From positions 31,150,589 to 31,214,588 of the forward strand of contig CM047813.1 of assembly GCA_026214975.1 (NCBI GenBank): 64,000 nt of DNA. The letters are read 5' to 3'. Each line of letters opens with the position of its first letter. The first letter of the stretch is position 1. The translations under genes and the position numbers were made by a program. Below are positions 22,365 through 32,060 of the stretch, in pieces. The stretch comes from Gentiana macrophylla (taxonomy: Eukaryota > Streptophyta > Magnoliopsida > Gentianales > Gentianaceae). The notes beneath the pieces are model-generated. The model was given only the letters and a program-made list of their open reading frames with translations. It was not told where the DNA came from and did no database searches.

Positions 22365-24004
22365 TCGATGGCCAAATCCTAGAGGTCCAATCTAACCGGC
22401 AGTGTAACAGGTCGACTATAATCTAATATGGTGAGTCAAGGTCGAATCCACGGGGAACATTCAATTGTGAGGTTAGACACTAAAAAGTCTATATTAATTC
22501 GATCTAGGTCACAAATTTGCAAGATGGTTATTAAATGCATAAATAAAGTGCTTGTAATAATAAGGTTGATAAAATGATAAAACAACTAGCCAAGACAACG
22601 TGTAACCTAGCCATCCTCTTGTAGTATCATGAGAATGATCTCCTACCTTCCTACCATTGGTGTTGAAAGCATGAAGCAGCGCATTCTAAACAAGCTATTC
22701 CCCTCATACGATTGTATGGAATTGCTCTCTACCTCCTCGCTTGGTCAGGTATGCTAAACCTAATGAATTGGTATGCTACGCATTTGAATGCAATGACAAC
22801 GTCAACTATCCCCGGATAAGAAATCGAATGCCTCGAAAGGTCAATTTTACCTTACGGTTTTCCTATCCTCTTCTCACGACTAACATCTCCTTTCGGTCTC
22901 CGTCAAACGTGTAAATGCTAACACTAGGCAATTACTCCAATGTTAGCAAACAATATAACACAAGTAGGAAAATCTTCAAACAATCAAAACTAACAACATA
23001 CTTTATCCTTCCCGATCAACAAAGAGGATAACTAAAAGATACAAAATCTTGGCTAGATAGGTCACAGCCACTCGTATCTACAAATATCAACATCTCAAGA
23101 TTAATATTCATAACCATAAGAACAATTGAATGAAAATAAAGATTAAGGATTACCAAATCAAGAGTACAAATTCGAGTTGGTGCTCTTCATCCAACTTCTA
23201 AAAGCTTCAATGAACAAACACTAGTGTGTTGAATCCAATCAACTAGAAGAGTTAAACTAGAATCCTTAGCTTTTACAATCAAAATCAATGGTTAATTTCT
23301 ACTAAAATTCGGCTATAAGAGCCAGGGGGAGGGGTTTTGCCTTCAAGATGGAAAAGTTGAAGAAGATGAAGTGTATTTTGATAATCTTGTGCTTGGAAGA
23401 ATAAAATGGATTAATTCTTTGCTGACTCTGCAATGTTGACTCAGGTCAATCTACTCTGGCGCGCGTCAAGCCCAAAATGCACTACTGGCGCAGGTCACAT
23501 CCTTTTGGCACGGGTCAAGTGAAATATGAAGTAGTTGGCTAAAAGACATTCGTATTAATTGCTCAGCTACTTCTTGACGCAGGTCATTGTGACATTGCGC
23601 GAGTCATTTGTAATTGAAATCACATAATCAAATTTTATTCTCCCACTTGGCTTGGATTGAGCCCTCTAACATTTATCGATAATCCTCGAGAGCTGAAATC
23701 TTCGCCATAGCTCCAAAATCATCGTCAAAAATCATCGGCCACCTTAAGGTCAAAATCCACGCTACCAACCGTGATATCTGTGCTGCAAAATAGACACAAA
23801 GATACCACGCGTAAATCTGATAACAAAATTGGCTACTGCTAATATAATATAACTAGAAATATGGTTTTTCTGAAAATTCTATGTACACAAAAGAATGGTT
23901 CCAATCATCATACAAATTGCTCATGTTGATGTCAAAATATCACTAATTGCATCAGAAAAAAGGGTAAATCGTCAGGAATTATATCATCAGGTGGACTTAC
24001 ATCA
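22365..24004 (-). repeat. 5' LTR of the Athila element
   Basis: The partner of 5871-7513, with small indels and substitutions. It begins (reverse strand) TGATGTAAGTCCACC directly after the TSD and carries the motif cluster at 23437-23608, where copies are better preserved than in the other LTR (TGGCGCGCGTCAA, TTGACGCAGGTCA). Confidence 0.9.
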
Positions 24005-24009
24005 ACAGA

Positions 24010-24491
24010 CTTACCTGAATTCTAACTTTACAGTCTCGGCTTAGTCTTCCATAAGTGAGCCATTGCATTGCCAGAATCCCTGTTGTATCAGAAACCTCAG
24101 TTCTTCAGTTCCCTCAGCCTTCAGTTTTCATAACTAAGTTTGTACCCTCAGACTTCAGTCTTCAGCATTGAGTAAGTCAGCTGAGTCTGAAACCTCAGGA
24201 GACAGGATTGTAAGTAAAAATCCTAGACTCCACTTAAATCTATTACATTTATAATATAGTGTTTATGCGATTTAACATACACAATAATTAGACTACAGTA
24301 AAACTTATACGATCGGTTTAGATATCTTTTTTCTTTCTTACTATAATAGTTAGTTGTGACACTTCATCAATACGGTTAAATAAACAATAAATAAAATAAG
24401 TGATGAATCATCTTCAGAACACAATATTATTTCCAACATGTTTTTCCCCGATAAATAGCAGCACCATCTAGCTAATAGAACTTATAAATCA
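24010..24491. other. old repeat-like DNA right of the Athila insertion
   Basis: Continues the sequence interrupted at 5865. It holds CTTCAG/CTCAG-rich stretches (24095-24200) resembling copia LTR sequence. No gene is seen. Confidence 0.35.
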
Positions 24492-25007
24492 CTCCATCCA
24501 TCCCAAAATATAAGTCTATCTTATTCATTGGATTTGTCGCGTTATAAGTCGATTCTACATTCACCGTCTGACATTTATTACTATATTTTCTCTATCTTAC
24601 TACTCCCTCAATTCCAAAATAACTGAGGCATTTGCTAAAATGTTTTGTTGCAAAATAACTGAGGCAGAATATTTTTCAATATTTAATTTAATTCACTTTT
24701 CCTCTTTTACCTATCTTTTATTTTACCATATTTTCTATAATGGTATTCTAGTCTTTATCGAATCAAAGTCAAAGCGATTAATTACATTCTTAATCTGCGT
24801 GTTTTGGCAACTGCCTCAGTTATTGTGAAACGGATGGAGTATTAAAATTTAATATTACTGAAACAATTTTTCATTATTTTACAACTATTGAATCAATGAA
24901 ATTCAAGGGTTATTTTAGACATTTAATGTTAAAATTAATGACAATCAGTCACTTTGTTAGTTTGGGTGAAAACTTCTAAAATTACTTATATTTTACGAGA
25001 GATGGAG
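24492..25007. mobile_element. Stowaway-type MITE (outer), its right TIR overlapping the ankyrin gene start
   Basis: The left end CTCCATCCATCCCAAAATAT and the right end, reverse-complemented, CTCCATCTCTCGTAAAATAT form a Stowaway (Tc1/mariner) terminal inverted repeat. The right TSD is TA (25008-25009), and the left flank is CA, one mutation from TA. Without the inner MITE it is about 277 bp. Its last six bases, ATGGAG, supply the first two codons of the ankyrin-PGG gene. Confidence 0.82.
24603..24839. mobile_element. Stowaway MITE nested in the outer Stowaway
   Basis: A 237-bp element with 28-bp imperfect inverted ends (left CTCCCTCAATTCCAAAATAA; right, reverse-complemented, CTCCATCCGTTTCACAATAA; both then read CTGAGGCA) and the exact TA target duplication at 24601-24602 and 24840-24841. 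AT-rich and non-coding, as usual for the family. Confidence 0.92.
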
Positions 25008-25503
25008 TATAATGTAAACAATGTTCATGTCTCAGATGAGGACATTGCGAAGCTACGGCGAGCTGCAACCCATGGCAAATGGAAAGATGCCGTGGACTTC
25101 CTCATCAACCATCGGGAAGCGCTCACATCAACCATCGAGGAGCCAGAAATGACCATACTCCATGTAGCAGCAAAAGCTGGGAACAGTGATTTTATATTAA
25201 ATTTACTGGACCTCTTGCAACTAGAAGATATCGAGAAGAAGGATGGTCATGGATATAACGCCCTTCACTACATAGCTAAGGTCGGAAAAGTGGAAGTTGC
25301 AAAGAAAATGGTGGAGAAGAATGGGGGGTTGAACTTGAAGCTGCTCCAGTCTCCTGATGGGCGAGGGAGAACACCTCTCATGCTTGCAACTGAATGGGGG
25401 GTTGAAGCACGTAAAGCTATGGTCAAATTTCTTGCAGTAAGGACACCCAAAGATGCCTTCCCTAGGGAAGTCGTTTTCCGAATCACTGCTGCTGGCTTTC
25501 ATG
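25002..25503 (+). CDS. ankyrin-PGG gene, exon 1 (ankyrin repeats)
   Basis: Encodes about 167 residues with at least three ankyrin-type units: MTILHVAAKAGNSDFILNLL, GYNALHYIAKVGKVEVAKKM and GRTPLMLATEWGVEARKAMV. The exon ends at TTTCATG/GTAAG (donor at 25504), phase 1. The frame is open leftward to 24954 but has no ATG before 25002. Confidence 0.85.
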
Positions 25504-28500
25504 GTAAGATTATTTTAAATTAAACCTACACATACATTTTCTCACCCAGCCTGCGTTCCACTTTACGGGTTGAGATCGCATGTCCGATTTGATTATACAA
25601 TTTAGATTAATACATGTAAAAATTTAGTAGTTTCATATGTGTTTTATTTTTCAGAAAATTTAAGGAAAACAAAAAAACAAAACCCAAAATTAAGCATGCG
25701 TAAAGCTACGTAGTTTTCTTGAGGCACAGAAATCGGACGGGTGATCTAATATGTTTCATCTCACATCTTTGGGTAGATATATGCCTAGAGGTACTCCAAG
25801 AGAATCCAGATTTAGTGCATCAGGTGGCACTGGCAGAAGTGGAAGTGGGGTCGAGCAAAGACACTATACTTATGATAATGGCCAAGTATTATTTACTGTT
25901 CAAAAGTGGAAAAATTAAAAATTGGGAGCGTTTTCTTCAACCAGGTTATATAGCTTGAATATATAATCTTATACTACTTCATATATATAACTATGTACGT
26001 AAAAACCAACACTCTTGGTTTACAGGAGCATGAAAATCGTATTACACCATAAGAAGTTGAGGTTACAGATTCAATGGTACTGGTAATGCTTATATGTAAT
26101 GAAGTGGCAAAATGTGATGATAATATCTTGGACGGTCTTTTACCAGCGGTACACTTAGCAACACAGAATGGTATTTTTGAGCTGGTAGTAATATGGTTGG
26201 AATATTTTCCAAAAACGATTTGGAGGGTGTACAAAAACCGGATGTTGTTTCACGTCGCGGTCGAGTACCGGAAACTAGAGATATTCCGCTATTTGATCGA
26301 TCTTGTCGGAGAAACCAAATACTCCATATTCCTGGTAAAACTTGATGATGATGATAAGAAAGGTAGTTGGGATACTAACATCTTGCATTTGGCAGCAAAG
26401 CACCATATGAGCAGCTGCGTTCCATCTCGGTACAGCACTCCAGTTGCAACGAGAGTTTCAATGGTTCAAGGTCTGTCTGTTCATTCCCTATGATCACTGC
26501 TTTGTATTGTCTTTGGTTAAAGGTCTGTGTGTTCATTCCTACTAATTGCATGATTGTAATGAAATGGACTTGATTAAATATCATTACAAAGTGATAAAAA
26601 TTTGATCGTTTTCTTTCAATCTGAAATTGATTGAATGGATGTAAATGAAATATATATACTTGGGGATGGAGTGGTGCGAGGTTGTAATATGGGTAAGGGT
26701 AGAGTAGATGTGAGGTGGGGTCATGATAGGTGGAGTGGGTATGGGTAACCTACATGGGTGGGGTAAGGGTAGGGTGAGTGTGAGATCGGATAGGGTGGGT
26801 GGGTTGAGAGCTGGGGTGTGGAGTCAAGGTGTGGATGGATAAGGTAGGTCGGTAAGGGTAATGGGTGGGAGATGGATGTGTGAATGGGTGACGGTAGGGT
26901 TGGGGTAAGGTGGGTAGAGTAGGTGTAAAGAAATAAAGGCAGCGTGGGGTGAAAGTGGATGAAATGGGATGGTAAATGTGTGGTGTGAGGTGAGGGTTGA
27001 TGTGGCCGTTAGGTGGGATAAGGTACGGTGTGTGGGTGGGGTGAAAGTGTAAGTGGATGGTGTAAGGTAGGGTTAAGGGTAGTGTAAGGGGTGTGAGAGT
27101 GTGATGAGGGTGGGAGATGTGGACATAAGAGGAGTAATGGTATGGGTGAGGGTGAGACTTCGAGCAATGGTTGGGGTGAGGTGGGGTTGGGTGCATATGA
27201 TGGTAAGGTAGGTGTAATGTGGGCATGGTAGGTTGATAAAAGTGATTGGCCAAGATAGAGGTAGGGTGAGCGTGGAGGTGAGGTTTGAATTGGGGTTGGA
27301 TGCGGTGAAGGGGATAAGGGTCAGGTAAATGTGGGGTGGATGGGTTAGTGTTAAAACATAGACGAGAAACTTGCAGTTTAAAAAAGATTAAAACAAGCAA
27401 TGCAAATACAAAGTATGTCGGAAATTGATAAAACACAGAAACAAATAGAACACATTGATTTAACGTGGTTTCCGAATGTTGTGCCGATTACTCCATGGAC
27501 AGAAAAGTATATATTTTATTATGAACAAAGTTACAAGGATTTTCTGCAGACTTGTGAAAAACACACATTCAATTGATTACAACTTTGGTATTTATAGGCG
27601 CAAATCTCTAACCACAACCGCCATAAGATCTTTGTCGGAATTGTCATAAATACCCAGATGTGGAATGCGGCTCATTTATTATCCACCAAATGAAACTCGA
27701 CTCAAAGCGACTTTTCGGACTTGTAATTAAGCGCTTTCAGATCGGAACTTCGCTATATTGACAAAACTCAATGAGACCAAGCGGCTATTCTTGTCTTGAA
27801 AAAACTCCGTTACATTTCATCAAACCGACTTTCACAGAACTGAATATACTTTACTAAGACATATCATCATTCTCAGTCTCAGTTTTAACAAATTAGTTCC
27901 ACCAGTTTATTTATCAGTTTAGAGATCAAGTCATCAAAACTGACAGTTGGGTTGAGGTTAGAGGTGAGGGTTGCAAGGTGGGTGGGTGATAGGTGTGAGT
28001 GAGGTGGTGAGTCGATGCTAGGTGAGGTAAATGATATTTGTCATAATATATTTAATTTTATCATTTTATTACAATGTATACATTTTATCATTTTATTACA
28101 ATGTATATCAAACGTTGTAATGCATGCAGTTATTTATTTTTATTTTTATTTATTTCATTGCATATTATATTACATTACATTCATTTACATTATTCCATAA
28201 CCTCTTGTTATACAACATTCCGTTCAATTATTTCAAACATGCCCCTAATTGTCGCTGATAATATTGACTTGTCTCATTTTACACATGTAGATGATAGAAG
28301 CGCTTGTCCCAAACAGAATGCAAGTTGGAAAAGAACACGAAAAATGAAACTCCACGAGAATTATTCACTTCGGAGCATGGATCGCTACACAACGAAGCCA
28401 GGGAATGGATGAAAAGCACATCGGAGAATTGCATGGTGGTGGCCACCCTTGTGGCCGGAGTCGTGTTTGCAGCAATGATACAAGTGCCTGGTGGCGTTAA

Positions 28501-28876
28501 CAAGGATGGGGACCCGAATTTCCTAGGAAAAATCCCATTTTCAGTGTTTACAATAGCAAATGGGCTGGCATTGTTTTCATCCTTGACTTCACTTTTGTTG
28601 TTCTTGGCGATTCACACATCGCCGTATACTGAAGATGATTTTGCTGGTCCACTTCCCCATAAGCTGTTGGGAGGTCTTTTCACACTCTTTTTCGCCATAT
28701 CAGCTACTATTGTTGCTTTTGCAGCTGCCCTTCAGATTGCTGTTTTCTCTCAGTTCAATTGGATTTACTATGTATCAGCGGTGTTTGGTTGGATCCCTGT
28801 CTACTTCTTCGTAAGGTTTCAACTCCCTCTCTTCTGCGAAATGCTTCGATCAACGTTTCGTGGAAACATTGTCTAG
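25002..28876 (+). CDS. ACD6/ITN1-like ankyrin-repeat protein with PGG domain (four exons, three frame breaks)
   Basis: Predicted membrane protein of the plant ankyrin-transmembrane family, whose studied members (ACD6, ITN1) act in defence and salt or ABA signalling. Proposed exons: 25002-25503, 25777-25944, 26069-26470 and 28291-28876. They have GT/AG borders, and the first three junctions keep phase. N-terminal ankyrin repeats are followed by a PGG domain with four membrane spans. Three single-base losses (near 26401, 26436 and 28340) break the frame. Each can be explained as a shortened homopolymer (GG to G twice, A6 to A5), so this may be a young pseudogene or a real gene with assembly errors. 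The only in-frame ATG is in the MITE end at 25002. A polyadenylation signal lies at 29137. The family assignment is firm; exon borders are inferred from splice consensus and family similarity. Confidence 0.82.
25777..25944 (+). CDS. ankyrin-PGG gene, exon 2
   Basis: The acceptor TTTGGGTAG at 25776 gives a phase-1 join. The peptide DICLEVLQENPDLVHQVA matches the segment after the first repeats in this family (leucine-rich, then NPDLV). The donor is CCAG/GTTATA at 25945. An alternative upstream acceptor (CACAG, 25730) would run into a stop. Confidence 0.65.
26069..26470 (+). CDS. ankyrin-PGG gene, exon 3 (C-terminal ankyrin repeats)
   Basis: The acceptor GGTTACAG at 26068 keeps phase 1. Encodes LPAVHLATQNGIFELVVIWL, FHVAVEYRKLEIFRYLIDLV and NILHLAAK. 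The conserved continuations APYEQLRSIS and LQLQREFQWFK are then found in the other two frames, which locates two one-base losses near 26401 and 26436. The donor AAG/GTCTGT at 26471 is weak but gives the expected WFK boundary. Confidence 0.72.
26640..27343. repeat. G-rich low-complexity tract in intron 3 (left part)
   Basis: About 700 bp made almost only of GGTAAGGGTAGGG/GGGTGGGTG-like units, with strong G against C asymmetry on the coding strand. It continues after the solo LTR at 27946-28012. The 228-codon His/Pro-rich ORF on the other strand is a by-product of this composition. It has many closely spaced GGG runs, so quadruplex formation is possible, but exact telomere repeats are absent. 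Confidence 0.8.
27349..27945 (-). mobile_element. copia-type solo LTR in intron 3
   Basis: On the reverse strand it begins TGTCAGTTTTGATGACTTGA and ends TGTTTTAACA. The flanks are GTTAG (27344-27348) and GTTGG (27946-27950), a 5-bp TSD with one change. A TATA box on the reverse strand (CTATAAATACC, about 27587-27597) marks the LTR promoter. It splits the G-rich tract and has no internal region. Confidence 0.75.
28291..28876 (+). CDS. ankyrin-PGG gene, exon 4 (PGG domain, four membrane spans)
   Basis: The acceptor ACACATGTAG at 28290 joins WFK to MIEALVP. The frame breaks near 28340 in an A run, then reads through NETPRELF and EWMKSTSENCMVVATLVAGV to the stop at 28876. The PGG motif of IQVPGG gives the domain its name. 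Membrane spans: VVATLVAGVVFAAMI, FTIANGLALFSSLTSLLLFL, LFTLFFAISATIVAFAAALQ and YYVSAVFGWIPVYFFV. The downstream frame is complete, so the domain itself is undamaged. Confidence 0.9.
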
Positions 28877-29057
28877 GTCAAACACATGAGCGTTGGTGGA
28901 ACCGGTTTTCCGTTTGAAGACTTCCAGTTGGAGTTGATTATTCTCGGTGATTTTAGTTTGTGTGTTTGTGTTTGTGTTTGTGTGTGTTTTATATGTTTTC
29001 TATGGATTGTGTTATAATAATAACATGTATTTTACTTGGACAAGATTTCAAGAGGTT

Positions 29058-29122
29058 TGATTCCACTTTGATTGTGTCATTGTATGAACATGATTCCACT
29101 TTGATTGTGTCATTGTATGAAC
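29058..29122. repeat. 33-bp tandem duplication in the 3' UTR
   Basis: TGATTCCACTTTGATTGTGT plus CATTGTATGAACA is repeated almost exactly, just upstream of the polyadenylation signal of the ankyrin-PGG gene. Confidence 0.85.
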
Positions 29123-29136
29123 TTCATAGTGCTATT

Positions 29137-29142
29137 AATAAA
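29137..29142 (+). terminator. polyadenylation signal of the ankyrin-PGG gene
   Basis: AATAAA lies 261 bp after the stop codon, preceded by a TG-rich stretch (28955-28987, a typical far-upstream element). Confidence 0.5.
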
Positions 29143-29159
29143 GATGGGATTGTTGTTTA

Positions 29160-30415
29160 AGTTCAAGAAATAACAACATAAACTTCAAAAACAAAGTTGT
29201 AAATGCAAAAGAAATGTTCATTTTGTTTTCACCAAAGGCTTGCGGGTTAAAATGAATTAACACACTTTAAAATTGAGTTAGTTGCAGATGAATTGTGGCG
29301 CATCGTTTCCGATATCAAGTTCTTATCGGAAAAAAAAGCGTCCGGCACGTATAACATTAAGCGATGTAACATTCTGCGTAAGCCTTCATTATATCTATGG
29401 CGTCGGTCAGGATCACTAGTCGCTTATCCAGGAAAAAAAAAGCGTCCACCACGCATATAATTAAAATGTATCTAATTACATTACGCCCGTGAGCCTTACG
29501 TAGTTGATTATCAGAACTCATAGCATAAGCGGAAGCGAAAAAGATAGACTTGGGCAACTAAACCGACTAACCCAAAGATCAAAAAGCAATACAATTTGCA
29601 TTTAAAACATCATTTAATACATTTTACGAAAAACAAAGGGTATTAACACTTTTGGTCCTAAATATTCGAGTTTTCTCGAAACTACCTCTTATGTTTGATT
29701 GTTATGATTTGCATCCTATCTATGTGATTTTGTTACACTTTCAAGACATATAAGAAAGGCCCAACCATAAGCCAAGCCTTAAAACACAAAAGCTGGTTTT
29801 GGCCCGTGCCGAACACTTTTGGACGGCACTAAAAATGACATAGCATTATGTTTTTGGTTTTGTTCGACTGCGGCGCTAAACCATTTGGCGGCATCAAAAG
29901 TTGAAAATTGTCCTAAAACCTGCAAATTTTTAGCAATTTTAAGTGCCAAAAAAAATCCAAAGAATATACTTTGATTCTAACACAAAAGATACATAAATCA
30001 TGAACAAATTACTTGCCAAACGCTATACACCAACAAAGGTTCAATATGAACACTCTCTTACGTTGATTTTGAAGCCAAACCTCCCAACTGAAGATGCCAG
30101 CAAACAAAACTTGATGAAATTCAACCAAACCTACTTAAACACCAATAATTCTATACTTAAATTAACAACCCTTAAAGAACACAAACAATCAAAGTTACGT
30201 TTAAGTGATTGCAAACTCTTATTCCTACTGAAAACTCAAGATTCCAAAAGAGGCGATTTCTCATATCTACTCCGATTGGGAAAAAAACTTGTATCAAAAC
30301 GTTCATTTACGGTGATTAAGTTTCTCTATTCTATTTCGAAAGTTGGTGGCCAGATGGTGAGATAGGGTGAAGATACCCTCTCCTCTATTTCTTAAGCAGT
30401 TCAAACTTGGCAGGG
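29160..30415. other. gene-free region
   Basis: Two copies of an A8/A9-GCGTCC segment (29332 and 29434) sit in an old duplicated stretch. A 121-codon forward ORF at 30000-30365 has no recognisable domain and no gene context. I see nothing else supportable. Confidence 0.4.
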
Positions 30416-30990
30416 TATTAAGAGTTCAGACACTCAAAATTCTGTTCCGACAACAGCTCAACAAAATCTACTGAGGATGAGGAGTAATAAGGAAGGATTC
30501 GAGAGATAAGGCTAGCAAATATTCAAATAAATGGCGTGTAGAGTGATAAGTAAGCTGAGGGTCACAAGTTCAAGTCAAGATGGACTCTATCTCAAGATCA
30601 ATTTGAATAAAAATCTACTGAAGATAGGAGTAATAAGGAAGGATTGAAGAGATAAGGCTGGCAAATATTCAAATAAATGGCGTGTAGAATGATAAGTAAG
30701 CCGAGGGCCACAAGTTCAAGTCAAGATGGACTCTATCTCAAGATCAATTTGAATAAAGCTACGACAATTTGAACACAAAAGGACAGCTCTAGACTTTATC
30801 CCAATTTCAAAGATTTAGGTCAAATTATTAGAATTATGTAAAGTAGTTTATCTTCTTGATCTAGTTATAAATAAGAAGCGAACAACGATGTAATACAAGC
30901 AATTACTATTCAATAAAAGTTTGTTTTTCATACCTGTTCTTCGTTCTTCCTGCACTTTTTGCTTCATGTGCTTTTTTGTCGTTTTTCTCA
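30416..30990 (+). repeat. 5' LTR of the copia element with internal 147-bp duplication
   Basis: Matches 35885-36746 apart from the LINE insertion there. A 147-bp unit is tandemly repeated (about 30461-30757), and the same duplication exists in the 3' LTR, so it predates insertion. A TATA box (GTTATAAATAAG, near 30865) and a poly(A) signal (CAATAAAAG, near 30911) mark the LTR promoter and terminator. Confidence 0.85.
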
Positions 30991-31002
30991 TGGTATCAGA
31001 GC
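30991..31002 (+). promoter_or_regulatory. copia primer-binding site (initiator Met tRNA)
   Basis: TGGTATCAGAGC directly follows the LTR end TTTTTCTCA. It is a perfect match to the usual copia primer site. Confidence 0.92.
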
Positions 31003-31187
31003 CAAAACTTGTGTAAACAAGCAGTACACTCAAAACTCTAAAAAACCCACAAGCAACACCAATCATAAATCACAAACACTCACAAAAGAAAACACAGATC
31101 AAACAAACATATCCAACAAACAATTCTTGCAGTGAGAAACAAATCTCAATAGCAGCTTTATCTCTCAGCGTTAGCGGCTTTGTCACT

Positions 31188-32060
31188 TTGAAACTCATGC
31201 AAAATAACTATCCCTTGTGGAGGGAACAAGCTCTATCACTTGCAGAAAGTCAAGACTTGGTTGGTCATCTCACAAATGAGACATCAGCACCAGAACAACC
31301 TCAAAAACCACAGGCTCAAGTGGATCAGAAACAAGCATTGAAAACCCTGAATATAAAAAATGGAAGAAATTAGACAGATTTCTCATAGGGTGGCTAATGG
31401 CTCTCTATATGAGGAATCCATCAGCATTGTTATAGGACTTGATACTTCCTATGCAGTATGGAAGTCATTGAAGGGCCAGCATATGCCTGAGATTCCCAGA
31501 GAGGAATTCACACTCAAGCGGCGGTGGCATACCTAAAAAATGATGAAAAAAGAGCATTCTGAACACATCGGAACCTTGAGAGCCTATGTGATAGCTAGCG
31601 ACTATTGGAAAGCCAATCCGAGGATTACGAGAAGGTATACTTCCTTCTAACTAGCCTTGGACCAACTTATGAAACCTTCACAACCACAATGCTCAATCCA
31701 GACCTACATATCTGAGGTGGTCTCACACCTGCAAAATCTCAACCAGAGAAGAACTTGGTTCTCAAACACCATGAATCAAACACGTATAGCACCACAAATG
31801 GCCTATTTCAGCCAGAACCAGTCCAGGACATCCCAACCACTCAGACAGCAGGCACAACAAGATAGCATATTTACCTCATCTAGTAGGGGATTTTAGGCTC
31901 ATTAGTATACAAGAAACAACACTGGTGGACAAAATCAAAGAAAACCTCCCCCTCCAGGTGAAAGAAGAATGACACCAGAAGAAAGAGAGAATTACATACA
32001 TGAAAGATGTCTGGTACTGTGGGGGTAATTGGACATATAGCCAAGATTTGCTGGTGGGTG
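31188..32060 (+). pseudogene. copia gag
   Basis: Capsid-like protein of the element. Starts with the copia N-terminal signature KLMQNNYPLWREQALSLAES, followed by remnants of the UBN2 region in changing frames (31380-31670) and a Gln/Ser-rich segment (31700-31900). No intact zinc knuckle is visible. At least four stops or frame shifts occur. Confidence 0.75.

Larger units (their letters stand above)
5871..24004 (-). mobile_element. complete Athila-type Ty3/gypsy retrotransposon
   Basis: The element is 18.1 kb and bounded by TG...CA and the 5-bp TSD ACAGA (5866-5870 and 24005-24009). It has LTRs at 5871-7513 (3') and 22365-24004 (5'), a tRNA-Asp primer-binding site, and reverse-strand gag, protease, RT, RNase H and integrase in gypsy order. 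The pol motifs (LCDLGASINLI protease, PQRRLNPNMQ RT start, FMDD) and the extra ORFs between pol and the 3' LTR are typical of the Athila lineage. All ORFs carry stops or frameshifts, so it cannot act on its own. The LTRs differ by a few percent by eye, so the insertion is not recent. A hAT element and a solo LTR have inserted into it. Confidence 0.93.

Noticed and set aside
24954..25001. Extended N-terminus upstream of 25002
   Set aside because: The frame is open, but the only start there is a TTG, and the sequence is the MITE end, not family-like protein.
25731..25776. Earlier splice acceptor for exon 2 at CACAG
   Set aside because: In the phase set by exon 1 it runs into a TAA within six codons. 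The acceptor at 25776 keeps the frame and the family peptide.
26640..27343. Internal telomere repeat array
   Set aside because: GGGTAGGG-like units occur, but exact TTTAGGG repeats in tandem are absent.
26750..27436. A 228-codon reverse ORF rich in His and Pro
   Set aside because: It is only the complement of the G-rich low-complexity intron tract and runs into the solo LTR. It has no domain and no start context.
30000..30365. A 121-codon forward ORF
   Set aside because: No recognisable domain, no intron or promoter signals, and Lys/Leu/Thr-rich composition as expected from AT-rich DNA.
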